Notes: generated from the sequence alone by a model not told the origin. 64,000 bases of DNA from CAIVAT01 sp049317265 (GCA_049317265.1 JBMOIP010000001.1:124001-188000), one strand, 5' to 3'. Counted from the stretch's first letter, positions 33,565-43,717 are shown. Made by a program: numbers and translations.

Positions 33565-35379
33565 ATGGCAAAGCAGCAGGCTAAAAAGATCAAACAGAAG
33601 AATCAACAGGGCGCCGGATTCTGGGACATAGTTACCAGGGTTCCCTTCATTTACCTGGTGTTTTTTCTCCTCGCCTTTATCATCTACGGACAGGTGCTCA
33701 AGTTCTATCTTGGAAAATTTGACGAGGACCTGCTGATCTTGGGAAATTTGAATATGCTGAAGGACCTGGCCAACCTGAAAATGGCCTTCCTGAGAGATGC
33801 TTTCCTGAGTCAGAAGGGTGTGTCGTTTTATAGGCCGCTTCAAACAGTTACCTATATGATAGATGCCCAGTTTTTCCATGCCAGGGGATCGGTTTTTTAT
33901 GTAACCAATATACTTTTACATGCTGCTGCATGTTCAGCCCTGTTTTACCTGTTAACCTTGCTTGGAAACAACCGAAAAGCTGCCTTTATCTTTACATTGC
34001 TTTACCTGGCGAGTCCGCTCTTTGTGCACGCCATTGCATGGGCGCCGTCGCGCGGCGATCTGCTCATCGGGTTAACCGGCTTGCTTTCGATGGTCTTCTT
34101 TATTAAAATGGCTGCAACCGGTGAGTTTAAATATGGTATTTTTACGCTGCTCGCATTTTTAGCCGCCATGTTTTCCAAGGAAACGGCCATTCTCATTCCG
34201 GTGATGATCTTGTTGTACTACATATTTCTTGAAAAAGAGAGAAAGCTGCCCTTGGTTTCCCTGCTGCTGCTCGCTGCGGGATTCCTGGTAATCATTGTCC
34301 TCTATTTTTACATGCGGTCACAGGTCGTGAAATTATCAGCGCCCCCTGCTGAGTTTGGCCTGGGGCCATTGGTTCATAACCTAAGGACCCTGCCAGAGTA
34401 TATTGGCAAATTTTTCATCCCGTTCAATCTGTCTCCAATGGCCGGTTTTACGGTCCTGAGTACCTTACTGGGGCTTGTTTTACTGGCAGCTCTTGTTATT
34501 TTATCGTTCCGTTTTACGCATAAACCCTATACAAAGGTACTTTTTGGTTTTACCTGGTTTCTCATATTTTTCATTCCGGGGGCCATGTACAGCCATAAAC
34601 TTGGAGGAGCGGCCTACAATTATCTTGAGCATCGGGCTTATCTACCGATGGCGGGGATCATTATGATGTTGTTCTTTATTTTCGATGGTATTCCTGAAGG
34701 AAGGGTGAAAAGCCGCATGGCAGATTACACCATGGTTTTAGCGCTTATCCTCGGGATATACGCTTTCATCTATACCGGGAATTATGAGAATCCGATGGTT
34801 TTCTACAACCATGCCATCAGCTCAAATCCCGCCTCTGCCCTGGCCCTGAGTAACCGGGGACTCATAAAGGCCGATCTCAAGGATTTCAAGGGCGCCGTTG
34901 CGGATTATGAAAAAGCTGTTGCCATTAAGCCCGATTATGCACAGGCCTATGTGAATAAGGGGATTTCGCTTGCCGCCCTGAACGATTATGCCGGGGCGAT
35001 CGAACAATACAATACGGCTGTTGGATTTGAACCTGGATTGTTCCAGGCACATTTCAACAAAGCCAATGCCCAGGTGGAACTTGGGTTGTTCCATGAGGCA
35101 TTGAAGGAGTACGACCTATCTGTCGATCTCTTTCCAACCTTCGCACAGGCCTATACGGCAAGGGGCATGACATACTATCGTCTCCAGAACTTTCCCGAAG
35201 CAGAAAAAGATTATACCAGCGCCATCAGGCTCAACGATAAATTGGCCTCTGCCTACACGAACAGGGGGAAGATCAGGTTCAATAACCATGACAGGGATGC
35301 AGCCTGTACCGATTGGAAGGCAGCTGCCACGCTGGGTGACAACGAAGCAAACGAGCTTCTTGGGAAATACTGTAAATAG
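33565..35379 (+). CDS. TMTC-like polytopic membrane protein with C-terminal TPRs (second copy)
   Basis: The 604-residue protein has a Lys/Gln-rich start, about ten membrane segments (about 25-400) and a TPR tail (about 430-600; ALALSNRGLIKADLKDFKGA, YAQAYVNKGISLAALNDYAGA). FDEDLL in the first loop and YRPLQTVTYMIDAQFF plus APSRGDLLIG match the GT-C-like TMTC pattern of the 1181 and 35417 genes. Donor and acceptor are unknown. The open frame extends 24 bases upstream into the inverted repeat. The ATG at 33565 (MAKQQAKK) is preferred. Confidence 0.75.
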   Translation: MAKQQAKKIKQKNQQGAGFWDIVTRVPFIYLVFFLLAFIIYGQVLKFYLGKFDEDLLILGNLNMLKDLANLKMAFLRDAFLSQKGVSFYRPLQTVTYMIDAQFFHARGSVFYVTNILLHAAACSALFYLLTLLGNNRKAAFIFTLLYLASPLFVHAIAWAPSRGDLLIGLTGLLSMVFFIKMAATGEFKYGIFTLLAFLAAMFSKETAILIPVMILLYYIFLEKERKLPLVSLLLLAAGFLVIIVLYFYMRSQVVKLSAPPAEFGLGPLVHNLRTLPEYIGKFFIPFNLSPMAGFTVLSTLLGLVLLAALVILSFRFTHKPYTKVLFGFTWFLIFFIPGAMYSHKLGGAAYNYLEHRAYLPMAGIIMMLFFIFDGIPEGRVKSRMADYTMVLALILGIYAFIYTGNYENPMVFYNHAISSNPASALALSNRGLIKADLKDFKGAVADYEKAVAIKPDYAQAYVNKGISLAALNDYAGAIEQYNTAVGFEPGLFQAHFNKANAQVELGLFHEALKEYDLSVDLFPTFAQAYTARGMTYYRLQNFPEAEKDYTSAIRLNDKLASAYTNRGKIRFNNHDRDAACTDWKAAATLGDNEANELLGKYCK

Positions 35380-35416
35380 GTCTTTTAACCTTTTTTAAAC
35401 TTGTGCATGAAGGCCA

Positions 35417-37372
35417 TCAGTTAACTCTATTCTGCAGGTCCCTGATATAATTTGCAGGAACATTTATTTTCAACTCCCTTGCTTTAAAGGCGTCGTCAAG
35501 CGCATTCTTGTAGCGCTGCATTTTGAAGAATACAAACGACCGGTTCATGTAAGTTTTCCCATCATTCGGATTGATCTCTATGGCCTTGCCATAATCGGAA
35601 ATGGCCGCATCGTATATGTTCCTGCCATAATAGATATTTCCCCGGTTAACGTAGGCATCGCCGTAACCCGGGTCGATCCTGATGGCCGAGGTATAGTCGG
35701 CAATGGCGCTGTCGGGAAGGTTCAGCTTATTGTAAGCAATGCCCCGGCTGTAGTAGGATCGTACATGGGAAGGATTCAGTTTGGCGATGATCAGGGTGAA
35801 ATCGGCCACCGCCGAGTCGTACTTTCCCAGGACAGTATACGAAAGCCCCCTGCCGAAAATCGCATCAACATAACCGGGCCGCTGGGTGAAGGCGGACGAG
35901 AAACATTTTACGGCTTCAGCGTCTCTGCCGACCCTTGCATAGGCGCTTCCAAGATTCTGCAATGCCTGGAAATTATCAGCATAGGCAGCCTCATTCTGAA
36001 CAGCCTTCTCAAGCATGGCAATGGCTGTTTGATAATCTTCTTTATCCGTATAGTATTTCCCGAGATTTGTATAGGCTACCCCATTATCCGGATCCTGCTT
36101 CAGCGCATTCTCCCAGAGCGTGACATTGTTGTGCCATGTTTGCGACTGCGAATAGGTCTTGATTGAAAATACCAATAGTACCCCAGCTGTGATGGCCATC
36201 AGGTATGGCGCATTTTTCCTGTTCCCGGTGATCATCCCGTCAAGGAGGATGGCGATGATGAAAAAGAGGCCCATATAGGGGATATAGGTGTACCTGTCGG
36301 CTATAATCGCATTGCCCACCGGCAGGATCTGGGTCACGATGGAAATCGTAAATAAAAAGAAGAGCGATCCGAACACAACCGTCCTGTTCCTTCGGTAAAG
36401 CACTGCAACCGCTGCCATGACAATAACTGCAAAAACGGCGCCTGCATATACCAGGAACATGTCGCTGGCAGCCGGGTACTTATAAAAGCAGCTCAGGTTA
36501 AACGGGTAGACCAATTTATAGAGGTAAGCTGAGATATTATAGCCGGCAATGGCCACCCGTTCCAGGAAGGAGTGCGCCAGGAGACGCCGTTCAGTGAGTG
36601 ACGAGTGCTGGGCAATAATTGCGAGGATGCCCGATAAAAAAGAGATAACAAAGTAGGGAACTTTGTGCAGGATGCTCTTCACGGTAATTTTCCGGCTGTA
36701 CCAGTAATCAACCAGGAACAGCGTGAGCGGCAGCACCACCGCCTGTCCCTTGCTCAGGATGGAAAGAATGAACAAACCAATGGATATCAAATAATACTGG
36801 TATTGCCGGCGCTCTTTCAGCAAAAAATAGACATAAAAAATAAGCGACAACAGGAAGAAAAAGGTGTAGAGCACATCCTTCCGTTCTGCCGCCCAAACCA
36901 CCGACTCCACCCGCATCGGGTGAACGGCAAACAGGGCTGTTGCGATAATTGTGGCATAGGTTTTCCTGGTTAAAAGCCACATAAGCCGTGAGAAGAGTAC
37001 AATATTGAACAGGTGAATTAACAGGTTGTCAAAATGATAAAGAAAAGGGTTCAGGCCTGCCAGCTGGTACTCAATAACGTAACTCATCATGGTTAACGGG
37101 TGGTAATTGCCCACCACAATGGTCTTGTAATTGAAAATATGGAGGATGTTGTCAAGCGAGAAAATCCTGATCATCGGGTTTTCGGTGAGATAATTGTAAT
37201 CATCCCAGCTCAGGAAATCACCGGTCAGGCTGGGAGAAAACGAGATGAAAGCGACCACCACGATCACGACGTTCCAGATGACCAGGTTCCCGGAAGGAGG
37301 GTGGTGTGCTTTATCAGCAATGCGTTGGTGCGGCTGGGCTTTCTTCTGGTCAGTTATTTTTGCAGGCTTCAT
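35417..37372 (-). CDS. TMTC-like polytopic membrane protein with C-terminal TPRs (third copy)
   Basis: This 651-residue protein is the clearest TMTC-type member. The first external loop has FLSWDDYNYLTENP, with the acidic pair expected of a GT-C glycosyltransferase. NYHPLTMMSYVIEYQL and HPMRVESVVWAAERKDVLY follow. About ten membrane segments cover residues 30-420, and TPR units cover about 430-645 (GVAYTNLGKYYTDKEDYQTA, VRSYYSRGIAYNKL). It is likely to transfer a sugar from a polyprenyl-phosphate donor, but this is inference. It converges on the second copy with a 37-base gap. Its promoter is divergent from the beta-helix gene. Confidence 0.78.
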   Translation of the reverse strand: MKPAKITDQKKAQPHQRIADKAHHPPSGNLVIWNVVIVVVAFISFSPSLTGDFLSWDDYNYLTENPMIRIFSLDNILHIFNYKTIVVGNYHPLTMMSYVIEYQLAGLNPFLYHFDNLLIHLFNIVLFSRLMWLLTRKTYATIIATALFAVHPMRVESVVWAAERKDVLYTFFFLLSLIFYVYFLLKERRQYQYYLISIGLFILSILSKGQAVVLPLTLFLVDYWYSRKITVKSILHKVPYFVISFLSGILAIIAQHSSLTERRLLAHSFLERVAIAGYNISAYLYKLVYPFNLSCFYKYPAASDMFLVYAGAVFAVIVMAAVAVLYRRNRTVVFGSLFFLFTISIVTQILPVGNAIIADRYTYIPYMGLFFIIAILLDGMITGNRKNAPYLMAITAGVLLVFSIKTYSQSQTWHNNVTLWENALKQDPDNGVAYTNLGKYYTDKEDYQTAIAMLEKAVQNEAAYADNFQALQNLGSAYARVGRDAEAVKCFSSAFTQRPGYVDAIFGRGLSYTVLGKYDSAVADFTLIIAKLNPSHVRSYYSRGIAYNKLNLPDSAIADYTSAIRIDPGYGDAYVNRGNIYYGRNIYDAAISDYGKAIEINPNDGKTYMNRSFVFFKMQRYKNALDDAFKARELKINVPANYIRDLQNRVN

Positions 37373-37427
37373 GGACGACTCAATGGGTTACCGTAATTGT
37401 GCTAAATCGTTTGAATTCGTTGAAAAG

Positions 37428-37435
37428 CAAAAATA
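37428..37435 (-). promoter_or_regulatory. -7 box TATTTTTG for the third membrane TPR gene
   Basis: An exact minus-strand TAnnTTTG match about 56 bases before the ATG, divergent from the box at 37460. Confidence 0.5.
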
Positions 37436-37459
37436 GCTTAATTTTCACTATTTCTATAT

Positions 37460-37467
37460 TATCTTTG
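37460..37467 (+). promoter_or_regulatory. -7 box TATCTTTG for the beta-helix gene
   Basis: An exact plus-strand TAnnTTTG match 33 bases before the ATG at 37501. It makes the upstream in-frame starts unlikely. Confidence 0.55.
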
Positions 37468-37500
37468 TCTCCTAACAGTGTCATTACAAAATCTGACCCT

Positions 37501-39747
37501 ATGAAAAATTTACTGCTTTTTTGTTGGTTGACAGGATTGTCATTTGTGTTAACGGCGCAAACCTACCTTCCCATAACTGATAATATGGTGATCAACAGCA
37601 ACTCGGATATCAAGTTTGCCGCCGGAAATTACCTGTTCCAGGATGCCGCGGCCGATGGCGTTATCAAAGTCAATGGCGTACAGAATGTCATCCTCGATGG
37701 CGACAGTTGCCGGGTAAACGGCGTAAGCAAAGCAGGTTATATGATCAGGATTACCAATGCACACAATATCATCATTAAAAATTTTGACTCGGTATTCGGC
37801 TATAAATATGCGGTTTATATCATGAACTCCGATCATATCACCATCAACGGCAATGTGTTTTGCAGGAATAAAGTCGACTCATCAGGCTGGATCGATGTAT
37901 GGGCAGATTATACCCAGGCCCTTGGCGGAGGGGTCATGATGTACCAGAGCCGCGCAGCCCACATTTTCGACAACATCATGACCATGCAGAATGACGGTGT
38001 TGCCCTGTACCATTGCGACAGCATTAAAATCCACGACAACGATCTCTCCTGGAACACCTCCTTCGGGATCCGGATGTTCTGGACCGATTCCTGCCAGATC
38101 TACCAGAACAACTGTGCCCACGTCAACCGGCCATTGACCGACCCCAGCGACTGTGCCGCACTGCTGCTGATCATCTCCAATGAGAACAATGTTCAGAATA
38201 ACGATCTTTCCTATTCGGGCGACGGAATATTCCTGGGACAATACCAGCACTCCAATGTTCCCAACAACAACTATTTTGCCTATAATGAATGTTCCTATTC
38301 ACCCCATAACGCCATTGAAGCGACCTTTGCCGACGGAAATGTATATGTTCACAACAAGTGCAACTTCAGTCACTACGGACTTTGGCTGGGCTACTCGTTC
38401 AATACGGTGGTCGACAGCAATGAGATCATCGGTAATTATCAGTCGGGGCTGGCAGTCGACCGCGGCTTCAGCAATGTGATCTCTAATAACCTGGTCAGGA
38501 ACAACCCAATCGGCATTGAACTATGGGAAGGTTCCCCGGTAACGGGCTACACCAGTTTCCATTCACAGGATTATCCAATACACCATAACACCTTCGATGG
38601 CAACACCAAGGCGATATCATCCATCAATACGAAACATGCCCTTGTTGTCAGCAATGAATTCAATTACAGCCAGCTGGCCAGCCTTTACATGGATGGAATT
38701 TCAACAACGGATACCATCACCCAGAATACGTTCCGGATGCCTGTCGGGTATCATCTCTACAACAATTCTGCGTATTCGAAGTATGCTGCCGGCAATACCT
38801 TCCTGCCTTCAGATACAGCCCTCATCAGTGCAAAAATATTTGATAAACACGACAATCCTGCTAAGGGCGAAGTTTCCTGGATGCCTGCTATACCTGCACC
38901 ACCAACTCCCATCCAGGCAACGCCTCCATGCGATATGGCCGAACCGGGTGCCCTCTGGTATGGCTATCCTGAAGTGGGATACCCGGCCAAGGTGAAAATT
39001 CCCGATACGGTGCGGTATGACTATTCGGAGAAAAAGTCCGGCGCGGCCTCCGTCAAACTGGTCACCAGCAGGGGATATGACCTTGCTCTCAATTATCGTC
39101 CGGCAGGTGACTCTTTGTCACATTGGACCCTAACTGACACTGACACGCTCTATTTTTGGGTACGCACCATCAAACAACCTCAATATGGCTTTCAGTTTTT
39201 TTCGGTCAGGATCGGAGACGACCATGGCAGTTACTTTAAGTATACCGCTTCACCTACATTGCTGAACAATGCAAACCTGGCCTGGAAACAGTATAAATTC
39301 CCGTTATCGGGAAATACCCAGTTCAGTCGCAGTACAACCGGAACCATGTCGCTGAACCAGGTTAACTACGTTGAAATACACGCAGATACATGGGATTACG
39401 GATTTACCCTGTGGGCTGATGGAGTTCAATTCCACCCATGTTCCCCGCTCACCGGGGTTGAAACGCCCGATGAACCCGGGAAGAACACGCTCATGAACTA
39501 TCCCAATCCCTTCACCGGTAACACGACCATTGCCTGTCATATCGCCTCTGCCGGAGTTGCAACACTGGAAGTCTACGATTCCCGGGGCACAATGATCGAA
39601 ACAGTTTTTGACCAGTTCCTGAACCCGGGTGATCATGAGGTGGTGTGGAATGCCTCCCTGGTAAACCCCAATGGGGCCGGTATCTACCTGCTAAAACTCA
39701 CCACCGGGGCCGCAACTGTCATCCGGAAAATAGTGATTCTGCCCTGA
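37501..39747 (+). CDS. secreted right-handed beta-helix protein with type IX sorting domain
   Basis: A 748-residue secreted protein. The signal peptide ends near LTAQTY (about residue 20). Residues about 40-460 form a parallel beta-helix, seen as repeated N-x-I/V units (NVILDGDSC, NIIIKNFDS, HITINGNVF, VDSNEIIGNYQSG) of the NosD/pectate-lyase-like type. Residues about 480-660 are a beta-sandwich domain. The last 80 residues (MNYPNPFTGNTTIACHI and a final IRKIVILP) are a type IX sorting domain. It is probably a cell-surface or released polysaccharide-binding or -degrading protein. No catalytic residues were identified. The ATG at 37501 begins the signal peptide and fits the promoter. Confidence 0.82.
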   Translation: MKNLLLFCWLTGLSFVLTAQTYLPITDNMVINSNSDIKFAAGNYLFQDAAADGVIKVNGVQNVILDGDSCRVNGVSKAGYMIRITNAHNIIIKNFDSVFGYKYAVYIMNSDHITINGNVFCRNKVDSSGWIDVWADYTQALGGGVMMYQSRAAHIFDNIMTMQNDGVALYHCDSIKIHDNDLSWNTSFGIRMFWTDSCQIYQNNCAHVNRPLTDPSDCAALLLIISNENNVQNNDLSYSGDGIFLGQYQHSNVPNNNYFAYNECSYSPHNAIEATFADGNVYVHNKCNFSHYGLWLGYSFNTVVDSNEIIGNYQSGLAVDRGFSNVISNNLVRNNPIGIELWEGSPVTGYTSFHSQDYPIHHNTFDGNTKAISSINTKHALVVSNEFNYSQLASLYMDGISTTDTITQNTFRMPVGYHLYNNSAYSKYAAGNTFLPSDTALISAKIFDKHDNPAKGEVSWMPAIPAPPTPIQATPPCDMAEPGALWYGYPEVGYPAKVKIPDTVRYDYSEKKSGAASVKLVTSRGYDLALNYRPAGDSLSHWTLTDTDTLYFWVRTIKQPQYGFQFFSVRIGDDHGSYFKYTASPTLLNNANLAWKQYKFPLSGNTQFSRSTTGTMSLNQVNYVEIHADTWDYGFTLWADGVQFHPCSPLTGVETPDEPGKNTLMNYPNPFTGNTTIACHIASAGVATLEVYDSRGTMIETVFDQFLNPGDHEVVWNASLVNPNGAGIYLLKLTTGAATVIRKIVILP

Positions 39748-39890
39748 CCCCCGGGAGCATCTCCCTTTCGCAACATTTTTTTGGACAGCCTGTAACATTT
39801 TCATCGCGGGACCGTCTGGCATGAAACTTGTCATGATTTAGATTCATTTAAAATAATTACGATCAAATTTTCCAAAAATCATTTCAATTC

Positions 39891-42302
39891 ATGCAAAAGC
39901 TCTTTCTGTCAGTTCTTTTTATATGCCTTGGTATTTCCTCTTTCTCGCAAACAGGCATCATCAAAGGCCGTGTTTTCAACCATAAAAACAACGAACCGGT
40001 TCCATTCGTGAACATCATCATCGACGGCAAGCCCACCCAGGGAGCCACGAGCGATATCGACGGGAACTACACGATCAGCAAAGTTTCCCCGGGATATGCG
40101 CGGCTGGTGGCAACCTCCATCGGGTTTAAGAAATTCACCTCCAACGATTTTCTCGTGACCAATTCAAAAACCACCGACCTTGACATAGGTCTTGACGAGC
40201 AGGTTACAACCCTTGCCACCGTCGAAATCAAGCCTTCGGTGGTCGAACGGAATGAAGAGGTTCCGGTCTCCCTTCAAAAACTGTCTATCCAGGAGATCGA
40301 GCGCAGTCCGGGTTCAAACCGCGACATCTCAAAGGTCATCCAGAGTTTGCCCGGGGTGGCTTCCTCACCCTCATTCCGCAATGATGTCATCGTTCGCGGG
40401 GGCGGCCCCGGCGAAAACCGCTTCTATCTTGATGGTGTGGAAATTCCATACCTGAACCACTTCTCCACCCAGGGATCATCAGGCGGCCCGGTCGGCATCA
40501 TCAATGTGGACCTTATCCGCGAAGTTCAGCTCTATTCCAGCGCGTTCCCCACCACCCGGGGCAATGCGCTCAGTTCGGTGATGGACCTCAGGCAGGTGGA
40601 TGGCAACAAAGAAAAATTCGGAGGGCGTGTATCGGTGGGTTCCAGTGATTTTGCACTCACCCTCAATGGCCCCATCTCCAAAAATTCATCCATGATCCTG
40701 TCGGTTCGCCGTTCATACCTTCAACTCCTCTTCAGCGCATTGAAACTGCCATTTCTCCCGACATACAGCGATTACCAGTTCAAATATAAGATTGACCTCG
40801 ATAAAAAGAACCAGATTTCGGTCATCTCCATCGGGGCACTTGATAAAAACAAGCTGAATACCGGCATTGCCAACCCGGATGCATTCCAGAAATACATCCT
40901 TCAGTCGCTCCCGGTAAATGACCAGTGGAGTTACGTTTTCGGTCTTGTTTATCGCCATTTCCGCGCCAAAGGCTATGACACATGGGTATTGAGCCGGAAC
41001 ATGCTCAACAACGACCAGATCAAATATACCAACAACGTGGAACTCCCAGACAGCCTTCAGTTCAAATACAATTCGCAGGAGATAGAGAATAAACTGCGTT
41101 ACGAAGGACTTACCGATCTCGTAAAGTGGAAAATTACCTATGGGGCCGGTCTTGAGCAGGCAAAATACACCAATAAGACCTATCAGAAAATCTATATTGC
41201 CGACTCAATATTTCCCGATTCGATTGGGATACTTGACTACAACTCCAAACTTGAGGTGTGGAAATGGAACGTTTTCGGCCAGGTAAATCGTGCATTTTTC
41301 AATGACCGGCTCAACCTGAACCTGGGAGTAAGGATGGATGCAAACAACTATTCCAATGAGATGAACAACCTGCTGAAGCAGTTCTCTCCGAGATTTTCTG
41401 CGTCGTATGCCTTTATTGCCGACAAGTTCTTTCTTAACTTCAACCTCGGACGCTACTATCAGCTTCCCGCCTATACTTCACTTGGATTCCGCAGCAACAG
41501 CGGCTTACTTGTGAATGAAAGCCTAGGCATCAAATACATCTCTGCCGACCATGTGGTGTTAGGACTTGAATACCAGCCAAAGGTCAATGCAAAGATTTCC
41601 CTCGAAGGATTTTACAAATACTATCGCAACTACCCGTTTTCCATCAAGGACAGCGTTGCCCTTGCCAGCAAGGGATCTGACTTCGGCTCGGTGGGGGATG
41701 AACCCTTGCTGCCCATCTCTAAAGGGCGTGCTTACGGATTTGAGGTGCTGGTTAGAAATGCCGACTTCTATAAATTCAATGTGATCATGACCTACACCTT
41801 TGTCCGCAGCGAGTTTACCGACTACCAGGGCAAATATATTCCATCGGCCTGGGATAACCGGCACCTGGTCAATGTAACCGTAGGGCGGAAGTTCAAACAC
41901 AACTGGGAAGTTGGCGCCAAATGGCGTTTTGCCGGGGGACAACCCTATACTCCCTGGGATATGGATAAGTCGAGCCTGGTGACCGCATGGGATGCACAGG
42001 GAAAGGGTTATCTTAACTATAGCGCATTCAACACCCTGCGGCTGACTTCATTCAACCAGCTTGACATCCGGATCGATAAGGGGTTTTACTTTAAAAAATG
42101 GTCGCTGATGTTCTATCTCGATATTCAGAATGTACTGAATTTTCAGTCACAGCAACCCGACCTCCTTGTGAATACACAGGAAGACGGTTCCGTTGTGAAG
42201 TACTTCGATCAGCAGAGCCAGCAATGGCGTTATAAGCTGCGTACCATCGACAACAGTTCAGGAACCATCCTGCCGGCCATCGGCATCATGGTCGATTTTT
42301 AA
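39891..42302 (+). CDS. TonB-dependent outer-membrane receptor (second)
   Basis: This 803-residue receptor has a signal peptide (to about SFSQTG, residue 21) and a carboxypeptidase-like regulatory domain (GIIKGRVFNHKNNEPVPFVN, about 22-105). The plug domain (about 125-240) contains VIQSLPGVASSP and VRGGGPGENRFYLDGVEIPY. The barrel ends with ILPAIGIMVDF. No SusD partner is nearby. The next gene on the opposite strand is a small Spy-like gene. The ligand is unknown. It is diverged from the receptor at 3254. Confidence 0.9.
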   Translation: MQKLFLSVLFICLGISSFSQTGIIKGRVFNHKNNEPVPFVNIIIDGKPTQGATSDIDGNYTISKVSPGYARLVATSIGFKKFTSNDFLVTNSKTTDLDIGLDEQVTTLATVEIKPSVVERNEEVPVSLQKLSIQEIERSPGSNRDISKVIQSLPGVASSPSFRNDVIVRGGGPGENRFYLDGVEIPYLNHFSTQGSSGGPVGIINVDLIREVQLYSSAFPTTRGNALSSVMDLRQVDGNKEKFGGRVSVGSSDFALTLNGPISKNSSMILSVRRSYLQLLFSALKLPFLPTYSDYQFKYKIDLDKKNQISVISIGALDKNKLNTGIANPDAFQKYILQSLPVNDQWSYVFGLVYRHFRAKGYDTWVLSRNMLNNDQIKYTNNVELPDSLQFKYNSQEIENKLRYEGLTDLVKWKITYGAGLEQAKYTNKTYQKIYIADSIFPDSIGILDYNSKLEVWKWNVFGQVNRAFFNDRLNLNLGVRMDANNYSNEMNNLLKQFSPRFSASYAFIADKFFLNFNLGRYYQLPAYTSLGFRSNSGLLVNESLGIKYISADHVVLGLEYQPKVNAKISLEGFYKYYRNYPFSIKDSVALASKGSDFGSVGDEPLLPISKGRAYGFEVLVRNADFYKFNVIMTYTFVRSEFTDYQGKYIPSAWDNRHLVNVTVGRKFKHNWEVGAKWRFAGGQPYTPWDMDKSSLVTAWDAQGKGYLNYSAFNTLRLTSFNQLDIRIDKGFYFKKWSLMFYLDIQNVLNFQSQQPDLLVNTQEDGSVVKYFDQQSQQWRYKLRTIDNSSGTILPAIGIMVDF

Positions 42303-42314
42303 CGAAAGCAATGA

Positions 42315-42724
42315 TTAATGCTGCATGTCGCGCCGGCGTGCCTTCATCTCCTCAACCTGTTTCAGGTAGGATTTGAACTGGTCGGCTGTGAGAATAGTCT
42401 TTAATTCGCCGTCCTTTTTTTATTCATGTTTTGAATTGATTTGCGCATGACTGCCGTATCAGTTAATTTCCGTACATCTTCCATCTTTTTGGCATATTTC
42501 AGGTTGATAGCGGAGACTTTTGGCTCCTGGGCAGCAGTGAGCGACAAGTTCTCCTTCATCATCTCCGTCTGGCGCTTGGCGCGTTCTTCGGGGGTTGGTT
42601 TGCCATGTCCCTGACCCTTGCCAGGCATTTGGGCAAAGATGGCTGAAGTTGTAATTGTGACGAGGACCATCAACAAAACAAGCAGGCGTAAGCTTCTTGT
42701 CACTGGAGTGATTTTTGTGTTCAT
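42315..42724 (-). pseudogene. Spy/CpxP-like periplasmic protein, frameshifted at an A7 run
   Basis: The first frame (42401-42724) encodes 107 residues. A signal peptide ends at AIFAQMPG, and the body is helical and charged with LSLTAAQEPKVSAIN, like small Spy/CpxP-type chaperones. It stops early. On the minus strand the message reads AAT then seven A then GGACGG (42414-42424). With one more A the frame continues as KKKDGELKTILTADQFKSYL to a stop at 42315, giving 136 residues and the second LTADQ motif that such proteins normally have. The break may be a sequencing error, a mutation, or corrected by slippage at the A run. Confidence 0.8.
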
Positions 42725-42761
42725 TGGATTGGAGGGTTAGTGAAGTTGTGAATGATAGTGG

Positions 42762-43715
42762 TTATTTTTCAAGTTCTTCTTTGATCTTTTTACTGATGAT
42801 GGCTGCCCCGGCGGGATTTACATGATCGGCGTTGAAAAAATACCAGGGCTTGCCATGAAATTCGTTCCTGTAATCAAATATACGGAAATCACTGCAGGTT
42901 TTACGGGTAAGGGCAACAATATCCCGGTCAAGTTTGTCAATATCTACCAGCTTTCTGGCATATTTTAAATATTCATCGGTGAGGGGCATCCGCAACAAAA
43001 CGAGATGGATGTCATACTGTTTACAAACGTCAAGTATCTTAAGATAGTACGTTGTTTCCCCCAGGGTCGATTTTTTACCGTAGCTGGCAAGGTAGGCGCT
43101 TGCCACTTCATAACCCAGCGCCTCCCGGTTGGGTTCCTTTGCGAAGTTCTTGTAATTTCTCGCAGGGAAGTACCCGTGCTTTATCTTATGCATGTCGGCA
43201 TTGAAGAAGAGGACCGACATGTAAATGAATTTGTAATTTCCCACATAGGAGAAAAAAGTGCCGGTGACCCAGTTTAAAAGGTAGCCAGGGTCATGGTGTT
43301 CCCTTGCAAGTTCAATGTAATCGAGGTATTTTCTCCAATATCCATCAAATGTCAGGTCATTTTCGGCGCGGGGACTGAAATTCACCGGGTCGACGGAAAG
43401 CAGGATGTACTCCGGTTTTTTATGGGCTATTTCAAGGATATATTTTAGTTTGTAATAGGTTTGTTTGTATACCTCCTTGGGCGTGATATAACAGAAGCCA
43501 TGACCGAGAATTTCCGGGTTGACCCTGTTGTGAGAATTGCCGAGCATCAGGTATTTGAGGGTGTCGGAACTCGCTTTAAATTGTTCATCCTGGTTCCTGG
43601 CCAGCCGGAAGTAGTACATCCAGCGGTCATAGGCCATGTTCAGCCCTGCATTCAGCACCAGAACCAGGATGGTGAAGACGATCAATTTCTTAAAAAAGAG
43701 CCTGTTCCGGTTCAT
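42762..43715 (-). CDS. membrane-anchored SGNH-like protein, partner of MBOAT
   Basis: This 317-residue protein has an N-terminal membrane anchor (about residues 8-27). The body has YLMLGNSHNRVNP (about 55-67), a GNSH block with serine and asparagine, and near the C terminus FFNADHVNPAGA, with Asp and His. This is the catalytic layout of SGNH hydrolases and of AlgX/DltD-type acyltransferase partners. It starts two bases after the MBOAT stop. The pair probably acetylates or acylates a glycan in the periplasm: the MBOAT moves the acyl group across the membrane and this protein transfers it. The substrate is unknown. Confidence 0.7.
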   Translation of the reverse strand: MNRNRLFFKKLIVFTILVLVLNAGLNMAYDRWMYYFRLARNQDEQFKASSDTLKYLMLGNSHNRVNPEILGHGFCYITPKEVYKQTYYKLKYILEIAHKKPEYILLSVDPVNFSPRAENDLTFDGYWRKYLDYIELAREHHDPGYLLNWVTGTFFSYVGNYKFIYMSVLFFNADMHKIKHGYFPARNYKNFAKEPNREALGYEVASAYLASYGKKSTLGETTYYLKILDVCKQYDIHLVLLRMPLTDEYLKYARKLVDIDKLDRDIVALTRKTCSDFRIFDYRNEFHGKPWYFFNADHVNPAGAAIISKKIKEELEK

Positions 43716-43717
43716 GG

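Noticed and set aside
37306..37500. Longer start of the beta-helix gene
   Set aside because: It would put 65 residues before a clear signal peptide and overlap the divergent gene and the promoter.
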